Assembly (NCBI GenBank): GCA_031255235.1
Contig: JAIRSX010000064.1
Location: 1 to 11,697, forward strand
Origin: Rickettsiales bacterium
GTDB taxonomy: Bacteria > Pseudomonadota > Alphaproteobacteria > Rickettsiales > UBA1997
Reading direction: 5' to 3'
Length of the DNA stretch: 11,697 nucleotides
Within the stretch, counting starts at the first letter, position 1, and the number at the start of each line of letters is the position of its first letter. Under the pieces are notes generated by a model. It saw only the letters and a program-made list of their open reading frames with translations, searched no databases and was not told the DNA's origin. Position numbers and translations under genes: made by a program. Positions 1 through 6,177 of the stretch are shown here, in pieces.

Positions 1-1
1 C

Positions 2-3000
2 CCTCCAACCCCCGCACTACCACGATCAAGAACTCCAACACCAGCAGTACCAGGAGGAAGAACTCCAACACCAGCAGTAACAGGAACAACAACACGAACA
101 GGAGGATTAAGCCCAACACCAGCAGCACCAGGAGGAGCAAGCCCAACACCAGCAGTACCAGGAACAACAACAGGAACAGGAGGAGCAAGCCCAACACCAG
201 CAGTACCAGGAGGAGCAAGCCCAACACCAGCAGTACCAGGAGGAAGAACTCCAACACCAGCAGTACCAGGAGGAGCAAGCCCAACACCAGCAGTACCAGG
301 AGGAGGAGCTCCAACACCAGCAGTACCAGGAGGAGGAGCTCCAACACCACCACCGCCACCACCACCACCGCCACCACCACCACCGCCACCACCACCACCG
401 CCACCACCACCGCCAGATGAAAAAATCACAAGCGAACCAGGCGAACCAGGAGACGAGGAAGAGAAAGACCCCGATGATTTATACCTTGTTCAGGAATTTA
501 CTCATACTGAGAAGGGTGGAATTTCTCATTATGACAATCGCGATAATTTTACCAGAAAAAAGTTAGTTGGATTAGATTCTAAACACGTTCAAAGTCAAAT
601 TAGACGTACGGATGGTGACGGTAGGATACTTAATGACAAAGCACCTCTATATACAATAGATAGTAAAGATGAAACAATAGAAAGTGAAGATGGAAGAACC
701 TTAAAAAAGAGAGTAATCGAAATTAAAGATGAAGGAGGCGATAATCTCGATCCTGGAGAAGATTTGCTTGTCCTACAAACAAAGCATTTTAAAATTCCTG
801 GAACAGGTATAGGGGGTCAATTTGCATTCGCTAAGAACAGTGAAGGTAAGGTTCAGATCACTGAAATCAAATTATCTACTAAAGACGGCCACTTAATGAA
901 TGATCAAGAGGCTACTGAAGCGATGAATAAGTTTATTAAATGTGTGAAAGCCGGACAACTAGAAATTAGATTGCAAGGCGATGAAACACCTTTGTTAGGC
1001 AAAGATACTAATTTCAATACAGAATATACAAACAATGTTATCGAAGGAAAGGCGATGGAAGTTGAAGATTCTCCTAACGAAGGTGATTTTTTTAATTACG
1101 CAGGAGGAGATACTGGAGATGGCATTTTACTTGATGTAGTCCGAGGAACGGGAGATAGAGTTCGAGGAAAAGATAACAGCATCAGCTCTGTAAGAAATGA
1201 TGCAGATGGAGACAGAGCTATTCTTTTAAAAAACGCGGTGAAGCAGTTATTACATGAACAATTTAGAGATTGTGACAATCTACATTTATCTAATGAAGAA
1301 AAAGCAAAGAGGAAACGGCAATATCGAATGCTAAAGGAAAAATACGGAGCAGCGTTAAAAGATCCAGATGCCCTAATGGAATCACTTTCTCCTGAAGTGA
1401 TATCAAAACTCATAGATTCAATAGGAGATAGAGATAAACAATCAAAGATTAGGGAACAAGTGTTTAATGAATTGTGTATCTCATTTGGTGAAGATAAAAG
1501 CAGACGAGAAAGAAAGATAAAACAAATCACTGCTAGGGAGGAAACTGAACTTATGTTGCATGGAGGAACTCCAGAAGATAGAAAAGCGGCAGTTATCACT
1601 GTGATAATGACAGAAAAAATATTAGGGCAAGCAAGACAATTACCAGGCTGTAATCAGGCAATAGCAAATGAGCTCGTTCTATTTTTAACAAAAGATGCTC
1701 TCGAAATAAAGAAACCAACACCTCACAGTCTTGCGGAAGTAAGAGCAGAGTTGGTTGATAAATTAAAAGAAGAAATTAGGGATGCAAATGGTGGAACGGA
1801 ACCAACAGAAAGCCAGATAAGCGAAGCAATGGATGCTTTCCTTTCAAGAGAATACGAAAAAGAAAGAGAACCAACAGAAAACGAACTAAAAAAACAAGAA
1901 GAGAAATTTAGAAAAAAATTCAAAGAAAAAAAAGAAAAAGAAGCAAAAGAAGGGACAGATGGTAACAGTGGTAATAATGAACCTACTGAAGATGAAGTCA
2001 AAGCAGAACTAGAAAGATATAAAAAATCCCGAACAGGATTACCAACAGGAGAAGAATTAGAGGAATACAAGAAAAAATATATAGAAGACTTCAAAAAAAA
2101 GCATACCACACCACCAGAAAAGTTAATTGAGGAAGATTTAGAGAGATTTAAAGAAGATTGGGAAAAAGAGCCAACACAGGAAGAAATAGATGAACGCAAA
2201 AATGAATATATAGAAAAATACAAAAAAGAAAATGGTAGTAAAACCCCATCGGAATCGGAAATTGAAGAAGACACAAAAAAATATAAAGAAGAAAGGAAAA
2301 AAGATCCGTCAGAAAGTGAAATAGAACGACGTAAAGAAAAATTCAAAGAAAAATACAAAAACGAACACATCGATGAACAACCTACAGATAGCGAGATTGA
2401 AAAAGCACTCAACGAATATAAGAAAAAAAGTAAAGAGGGGTACCAAAAAAAGGTCGAGGAAAGATTAGCAACCGAAAGGGATAGAAGAAAACGGTTAGAG
2501 AAAAAATTGGAAGAAATGGGAATTGAAAGGCCAACCAATAAAGAAGATTTAGAACGTTACAATGCAGCTTTAAACGCTCTATCTCAGGAAAGAATGGGGA
2601 TGACAGAAAAAGAAATAGTAAATCATCCAGCGATAACAAGTGAAGAAGGATTTAATGAGTTTAAAAAAAAACATGCAAGTGCATTTGCATATCTACCAAG
2701 CATACAAGAAAATTTAAGGGAAAATGACGATGAGGAATATAAAATATCTACAAGAACAATCAAAGATAAAAGAAAAGTTACATATGGTCCGTTGTTAGTT
2801 TTTGCTATGACTGTATGTCCTTTTGCTGCTATATTTGGACCTTTATTAACCGCTATACAGGCAGTAGCACCGGTATTAATGCCATTGGGAAAAGAATGGG
2901 ATGTGGTTGAAACTAAAACGAAAAGGGAAGAAATACTATACAATGATATGGAACATGTTGCTGAACGAAGGGTACTTACTAACGACTCTAGTAAGGTGCA

Positions 3001-3313
3001 AGATTCATTAGAGAACCAGGAGAAAGCACAAAAAGAAAGAGCCGCTAAATCTACAGATAATGAACAATCTGCAAATCCTGAAAGCACTGAGGAACACAAA
3101 GAACAAGAAAAGGAAAAGGAAAGAATAAGTAGCATAGGTGGGGCAGGTATTTCACAAGAAGTATCGCAACAAGGGGGAATTATCAGAGATTTGCAAGAAG
3201 CAACAAAGAAAGTTGAAGAGGAAAAAAAAGAAAGAAGGATTAATATGGGTTCAGCAGGTCAGGCGGCAGCACCAACACAGACAACACAGACAAGTGCGGG
3301 CATTGACAGATAG
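2..3313 (+). CDS. Large proline-rich, helical-repeat, membrane-associated protein (5' end outside window)
   Basis: The frame is open from base 2 to the TAG at 3311-3313, so at least 1103 residues are visible and the start lies upstream. A TTG at 764 is not a credible start, because coding continues unbroken on both sides. CCA/CCG changes in the proline run are silent only in this frame. Order, numbered from the first visible codon: tandem SPTPAVPGGA-type repeats (about 12-115); 23 consecutive prolines (116-138); an acidic linker; a mixed, probably folded domain (about 155-330); a charged helical region; an alternating array of helical repeats (572-817); a coiled-coil-like stretch; one hydrophobic segment of about 34 residues (about 929-963), long enough for one membrane pass or a re-entrant hairpin; and a charged, then Gln/Thr-rich, tail. 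I recognise no named family. Proline-rich tracts occur in rickettsial actin-assembly proteins such as RickA, but I found no WH2-like motif. A surface or secreted host-interaction protein is plausible inference only. lspA starts 40 bp downstream. Confidence 0.9.
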   Translation, partial: PPTPALPRSRTPTPAVPGGRTPTPAVTGTTTRTGGLSPTPAAPGGASPTPAVPGTTTGTGGASPTPAVPGGASPTPAVPGGRTPTPAVPGGASPTPAVPGGGAPTPAVPGGGAPTPPPPPPPPPPPPPPPPPPPPPPPDEKITSEPGEPGDEEEKDPDDLYLVQEFTHTEKGGISHYDNRDNFTRKKLVGLDSKHVQSQIRRTDGDGRILNDKAPLYTIDSKDETIESEDGRTLKKRVIEIKDEGGDNLDPGEDLLVLQTKHFKIPGTGIGGQFAFAKNSEGKVQITEIKLSTKDGHLMNDQEATEAMNKFIKCVKAGQLEIRLQGDETPLLGKDTNFNTEYTNNVIEGKAMEVEDSPNEGDFFNYAGGDTGDGILLDVVRGTGDRVRGKDNSISSVRNDADGDRAILLKNAVKQLLHEQFRDCDNLHLSNEEKAKRKRQYRMLKEKYGAALKDPDALMESLSPEVISKLIDSIGDRDKQSKIREQVFNELCISFGEDKSRRERKIKQITAREETELMLHGGTPEDRKAAVITVIMTEKILGQARQLPGCNQAIANELVLFLTKDALEIKKPTPHSLAEVRAELVDKLKEEIRDANGGTEPTESQISEAMDAFLSREYEKEREPTENELKKQEEKFRKKFKEKKEKEAKEGTDGNSGNNEPTEDEVKAELERYKKSRTGLPTGEELEEYKKKYIEDFKKKHTTPPEKLIEEDLERFKEDWEKEPTQEEIDERKNEYIEKYKKENGSKTPSESEIEEDTKKYKEERKKDPSESEIERRKEKFKEKYKNEHIDEQPTDSEIEKALNEYKKKSKEGYQKKVEERLATERDRRKRLEKKLEEMGIERPTNKEDLERYNAALNALSQERMGMTEKEIVNHPAITSEEGFNEFKKKHASAFAYLPSIQENLRENDDEEYKISTRTIKDKRKVTYGPLLVFAMTVCPFAAIFGPLLTAIQAVAPVLMPLGKEWDVVETKTKREEILYNDMEHVAERRVLTNDSSKVQDSLENQEKAQKERAAKSTDNEQSANPESTEEHKEQEKEKERISSIGGAGISQEVSQQGGIIRDLQEATKKVEEEKKERRINMGSAGQAAAPTQTTQTSAGIDR
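35..346 (+). repeat. 30-bp tandem minisatellite encoding SPTPAVPGGA
   Basis: Copies anchored on CCAACACCAGCAGTACCA-like sequence begin at 35, 65, 113, 143, 191, 221, 251, 281 and 311, with a partial copy at 341. Spacing is 30 bp except for two 48-bp steps (65 to 113 and 143 to 191). In those steps an 18-bp insert encodes TTTRTG or TTTGTG. This makes a second-level period of 78 bp (35/113/191 and 65/143). Variation between copies is small (AGC/ACT, GCA/GCT, GGA/AGA), which suggests recent expansion. The array is in frame with the large gene, so a change in copy number would alter protein length without a frameshift. Confidence 0.95.
347..415 (+). repeat. Polyproline tract (23 Pro codons)
   Basis: There are twenty-three consecutive proline codons, mostly CCA, with CCG recurring about every fifth codon. 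This makes a 15-bp sub-repeat. It directly follows the minisatellite and ends at the acidic linker starting DEK. Long Pro runs form polyproline II helices that can bind profilin, SH3 or EVH1 modules, or act as stiff spacers. Which of these applies here cannot be told from the sequence. Runs of this kind stall ribosomes without EF-P. Confidence 0.95.
1715..2452 (+). repeat. Alternating A/B helical peptide repeat array in the large protein
   Basis: Ten protein repeats, each starting with Pro-Thr/Ser (once Pro-Pro) and usually followed by acidic residues, begin at bases 1715, 1802, 1871, 1982, 2042, 2111, 2171, 2246, 2306 and 2381. Their lengths alternate: B 29, A 23, B 37, A 20, B 23, A 20, B 25, A 20, B 25, A about 23 residues. 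A units (e.g. PSESEIEEDTKKYKEERKKD) carry Ile/Val-type residues at position 6, usually a hydrophobic one at 10, and Tyr/Phe at 13. B units carry Ile/Leu at 6 and Tyr, Phe or Leu at 13 and 17. The spacing fits amphipathic helices with a P-[TS]-x-x-E cap, so A+B may be a helical hairpin of about 45 residues. DNA identity between units is low, so the array is old and selected at protein level. Confidence 0.8.
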
Positions 3314-3353
3314 AAAATTGACTTTTTCTCTTTTCTTTATAGGATGATCAATT

Positions 3354-3863
3354 ATGAAATTAAACAAACTTTTCTTGTGTGGGTTGTCTATTGCATCCAT
3401 TATTTTTGTGTTAGATATTTGGACTAAACGATTCGCCTTTGCAAAGGTTGATGCCTTTAATATAAAGACTGGAGGTGCTTATAATTATATTAAAGTCACA
3501 AATTTTTTGAATATTTCAAGGGTTATGAACACAGGTGTGAGTTTCGGTCTCTTTCAAAACATAAAATACGGACAGATTTTTTTATCTATCGTTACATTTG
3601 CTCTAATTTGCTATTTGTTCGTTTCACTCTGGTATAATACAACCAAATATTTGACTTTTGTTTATTCTATAATAATTGGCGGTGGACTTGGCAATTTATA
3701 CGACAGGATCGTATATGGTGGTGTATTTGATTTTATTGATTTTCACTATAATAGCTGGCATTACCCATCTTTTAATTTAGCTGATTCTTTTATATGTATT
3801 GGAGTTTTTTTATTAGCGATATTGGAATTTAAAGAGTGGAAAAGGAAGAAGCCAGAAAAATAG
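3354..3863 (+). CDS. lspA: Lipoprotein signal peptidase (signal peptidase II)
   Basis: This inner-membrane aspartyl protease cuts the signal peptide from diacylglyceryl-modified prolipoproteins, after Lgt and before Lnt. At 169 residues it has normal family length. Visible family blocks are D21-x-x-x-K25 in the first membrane helix, NTGVSFG (59-65), GGGLGNLYDR (109-118), VFDFIDF (124-130) with the first catalytic Asp at 126, and FNLADSF (140-146) with the second at 144. Four hydrophobic helices are apparent, and the C-terminus is short and basic. The ATG at 3354 has AGGAT about 8 bases upstream, the clearest ribosome-binding site in the window. The gene lies 40 bp after the large repeat gene with no hairpin between them, so read-through is possible. 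Its last 28 bp overlap the next gene. An intact LspA implies the cell makes lipoproteins. Confidence 0.97.
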   Translation: MKLNKLFLCGLSIASIIFVLDIWTKRFAFAKVDAFNIKTGGAYNYIKVTNFLNISRVMNTGVSFGLFQNIKYGQIFLSIVTFALICYLFVSLWYNTTKYLTFVYSIIIGGGLGNLYDRIVYGGVFDFIDFHYNSWHYPSFNLADSFICIGVFLLAILEFKEWKRKKPEK

Positions 3864-4375
3864 TCTTTCAAAGAAGGGAGCAGATAAGACAAAATATTGT
3901 TGAAGATTTGAATTCCAAAATCTTTGCGAATACTCCAGATTTTAAAAATAAAATTATAGGTGGTTATCACAATTTTGAGAAAGAGGCGTCAATTTTAGAA
4001 GTTTTAAAGTTTTATAAAAAATATAACACAATTCTCTTACCAAAAACATTAGAAAATAAAATATATTTTGCGGAATGGAACTTTGTTGAGAAGTTGAAAC
4101 CAAATTCTTTGTATAAAAAAATTTTAGAACCATCTAACAACATTGAAAAAATACCAGAAATTGTCTTTGTGCCCTGTGTTGCTGTTTCTTTAAATGGTGA
4201 CAGAGTCGGTTATGGAAAAGCCTACTATGACAAGTATCTATCAAATATAAATTGTCTTAAGATCTGTGTTGCTTTTGAATTCCAAATATTTAACTCGATT
4301 AAAGCAGATAACCACGACATAAAAATGGACTATATTCTAACAGAAGAAAGATTTTTACCCGTTCATGTTGTCTAA
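3836..4375 (+). CDS. 5-formyltetrahydrofolate cyclo-ligase family protein
   Basis: The family (5-FCL/MTHFS, called fau or ygfA in some genomes) uses ATP to convert 5-formyl-THF to 5,10-methenyl-THF, returning a dead-end folate to one-carbon metabolism. The 179-residue length is normal. Support: an N-terminal ARKIVFQRREQIR segment like the family's R-rich first helix, ILEPS (96-100), the nucleotide-binding block VPCVAVSLNGDRVGYGKAYYD (112-132), and a C-terminal HDIKMDYILTE (160-170). The usual G-x-G-G/K-G-Y/F-Y-D loop reads GYGKAYYD, with one Gly changed to Ala. The first available start after an in-frame stop is the GTG at 3836, inside lspA, giving a 28-bp overlap and probable translational coupling. 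At the 3' end it overlaps the convergent rho gene by 21 bp. Function is inferred from these motifs. Confidence 0.88.
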   Translation: MEKEEARKIVFQRREQIRQNIVEDLNSKIFANTPDFKNKIIGGYHNFEKEASILEVLKFYKKYNTILLPKTLENKIYFAEWNFVEKLKPNSLYKKILEPSNNIEKIPEIVFVPCVAVSLNGDRVGYGKAYYDKYLSNINCLKICVAFEFQIFNSIKADNHDIKMDYILTEERFLPVHVV

Positions 4376-6031
4376 GAATTCCTGATTGTTTTTAGTATGT
4401 TTCAATTTATCTTTTAAAAATTCTATAGCCTCAAGAGGTGACATATTCGAAACAATCTTTCTAATCATCCAAATCTTATTCAAAGCAAGTTTCGGAACAA
4501 GCAAATCATCCTTTCTGGTACTTGATTTTGTAATATCAATGGCAGGGAAAATTCGCTTATCGCTGATTTTTCTGTCTAAAACTATTTCACTGTTTCCAGT
4601 TCCTTTAAACTCTTCAAAAATGATTTCATCCATTTTAGAACCAGTTTCAACAAGAGCAGTCGCTATAATAGTTAAGGAACCGCCCTGTTCAATATTTCTC
4701 GCGGCACCAAAGAACCGCTTCGGTCGTTGTAGCGCATTTGAATCAACACCACCAGTAAGTATTTTACCAGTTGAAGGAACAACATTATTATATGCTCTTG
4801 CAAGCCTTGTGATACTATCAAGCAAAATTATAACATCTTGCCCATATTCCACCATCCTCTTTGCTTTTTCAATAATAATTTCAGCGAGTTGAACATGTCT
4901 TGTGGAAGGTTCGTCAAAAGTAGACGAGACAACTTCACCTTTAACATTTCTTGACATGTCAGTGACCTCTTCTGGTCTTTCGTCAATAAGCAAAACAATC
5001 AAGTAAGCATCTGGATGAGCACTTGTAATCGCATGAGCAATGCTTTGTAGAAGCATTGTTTTACCAGTTTTTGGTGGGGCGACTATCATTGCTCTTTGCC
5101 CTTTACCTATCGGAGTAATTAAATCAATGATTCTACTGCTATCGTCATTTGTTTTTAAATAAGCAATTTCATTTTCTAACGATAACTTTTGATTAGGGTA
5201 CAAAGGCGTCAAATCCTCAAATCTAACTCTTGTTTTTAGATGCTCTAAAGGTTTGTTATTTACAGATATCGGTTTAGACAAAAAGAAATACTTTTCATTT
5301 TTTGGAGGGGCTTTGATTTCAGTGACAACAAAATCACCAGATCTTAAACTAAATCTCTTAACTAACTGCACTGAAACATAAACATCGTCAGTAGATGATG
5401 TATAGTTATTGTTGGGATTCTTCAAGAAACCGAAACCATCTGGTGCCAATTCAAGATAACCCTCTGTAATGATTATATTTGATGGATTTACATGCAAAAA
5501 GTTTTTAAGAATAGCACTTATAATGTTATATTTGTTGAGATCTACTATATTTGGAACGTTATATTTTTGTGCCATCTCAACAAGTTTTTCCATACTTAAC
5601 GCTTTAAGATCTTTTAGATATAAAGTTTCTTGTGGTGGTAGTTCTTGTTGTGGCTGTGGTTGACTTCTTTCCCTGTATCCCTCTATTTCTTCTGTCTGTT
5701 GTGTCATTTCTTGTCTTAATGTTTCTCGTCTTTGTTGCCCCTGATTTGGTATTTCATGTTTCGATGGTTGTTCTTGTGTTTCATTTTCTATATTATCCAT
5801 ACTTTGTTCTTTTGGAACGGTAGAAACACCAATACCATTCTCTTTTCTTCTTCCAATTATCCTTTTATTTACATTGGTTGGAACATCAGCACCACCAATT
5901 TCCCTAACAACCTTTTCACTCTTCTTTAAGGTATTGCTACCCAAAACACTATCAATAATATCCTTATTTCTAATATTTGACACAGTCTTCCTCTTCACAG
6001 GAGTAACAACCTCATCTTCTAAATCATTCAT
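4355..6031 (-). CDS. rho: Transcription termination factor Rho with long Gln-rich N-terminal extension
   Basis: Rho is a hexameric RNA-dependent ATPase/translocase that ends untranslated transcripts. At 558 residues it is much longer than the roughly 420 of E. coli Rho, and the excess is N-terminal. Residues 1-136 are low-complexity and Gln/Glu/Pro-rich (e.g. SQPQPQQELPPQE at 123-135). The normal start begins near LYLKDLKALSMEKL (137-150). Then come the cold-shock-type RNA-binding fold (ELAPDGFGFLKNP, 194-206; DDVYVS, 215-220), Walker A APPKTGKT (318-325), Walker B VIILLDS (400-406), the Q-loop area TGGVDSNALQRPKRF (426-440), ALVETGSKMDEIIFEEFKG (459-477), and LDRK with the likely arginine finger (R487). 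All catalytic blocks look intact. The ATG at 6029-6031 is the chosen start. The gene is divergent from mnmG, and its TAA lies inside the 3' end of the cyclo-ligase gene on the other strand. Confidence 0.97.
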   Translation of the reverse strand: MNDLEDEVVTPVKRKTVSNIRNKDIIDSVLGSNTLKKSEKVVREIGGADVPTNVNKRIIGRRKENGIGVSTVPKEQSMDNIENETQEQPSKHEIPNQGQQRRETLRQEMTQQTEEIEGYRERSQPQPQQELPPQETLYLKDLKALSMEKLVEMAQKYNVPNIVDLNKYNIISAILKNFLHVNPSNIIITEGYLELAPDGFGFLKNPNNNYTSSTDDVYVSVQLVKRFSLRSGDFVVTEIKAPPKNEKYFFLSKPISVNNKPLEHLKTRVRFEDLTPLYPNQKLSLENEIAYLKTNDDSSRIIDLITPIGKGQRAMIVAPPKTGKTMLLQSIAHAITSAHPDAYLIVLLIDERPEEVTDMSRNVKGEVVSSTFDEPSTRHVQLAEIIIEKAKRMVEYGQDVIILLDSITRLARAYNNVVPSTGKILTGGVDSNALQRPKRFFGAARNIEQGGSLTIIATALVETGSKMDEIIFEEFKGTGNSEIVLDRKISDKRIFPAIDITKSSTRKDDLLVPKLALNKIWMIRKIVSNMSPLEAIEFLKDKLKHTKNNQEFLDNMNG

Positions 6032-6054
6032 ATTAAACTATTAACTTATTATTT

Positions 6055-6084
6055 GCTATAAAAAAACATACAAAAATGTATAGC
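6055..6084. promoter_or_regulatory. Inverted repeat in the rho/mnmG divergent intergenic region
   Basis: The 146-bp gap between the rho and mnmG starts (6032-6177) must hold both promoters unless one is leaderless. It contains GCTATA (6055-6060) matched by TATAGC (6079-6084). Inside lies a second inverted pair, ATACA (6068-6072) and TGTAT (6077-6081), with an AAAA loop. The two pairings compete, because they share bases around 6079-6081. It could be a protein-binding operator or a leader hairpin. In such AT-rich DNA chance is a serious alternative. I see no convincing -35/-10 pair for either gene. Confidence 0.3.
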
Positions 6085-6177
6085 ACATATATATTCATGC
6101 CAGTTATAAATGTCAAATTATTATTTTTATGTAAAAAATTTCATTTTCTTAACATAAAGAATTATATCAATGATAGC

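Noticed and set aside
1..563. Alternative + strand reading frame (frame 1), also open through the proline-rich repeats
   Set aside because: It is open only because a 30-bp repeat without stops keeps all its codons in register. The CCA/CCG changes are silent in frame 2 but not here, and frame 2 continues into the 3.3-kb gene.
764..766. TTG as the start of the large gene
   Set aside because: The frame is open upstream to base 2 with protein-like sequence and in-frame repeats, so the gene is cut by the window edge and does not start here.
1096..3135. Long - strand open frames opposite the large gene (1096-1599, 1723-2538, 2623-3135)
   Set aside because: They are Ser/Phe/Leu-rich mirror images of the Lys/Glu-rich coding strand, with no domain or ribosome-binding site.
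3138..3347. + strand frame encoding a Lys/Arg- and Gln/His-rich 69-residue peptide
   Set aside because: It is an out-of-frame reading of the tail of the large gene. Its composition follows from the A-rich and CAG/ACA-rich coding sequence.
4386..5929. + strand open frames opposite rho
   Set aside because: They are antisense shadows of a conserved gene, hydrophobic because the rho strand is A-rich, with no recognisable motif.
6076..6177. 34-residue N-terminal extension of MnmG from the ATG at 6076
   Set aside because: The family starts a few residues before the FAD-binding GGGNAG, as the ATG at 6178 does. The extra part lies in the rho/mnmG regulatory gap.
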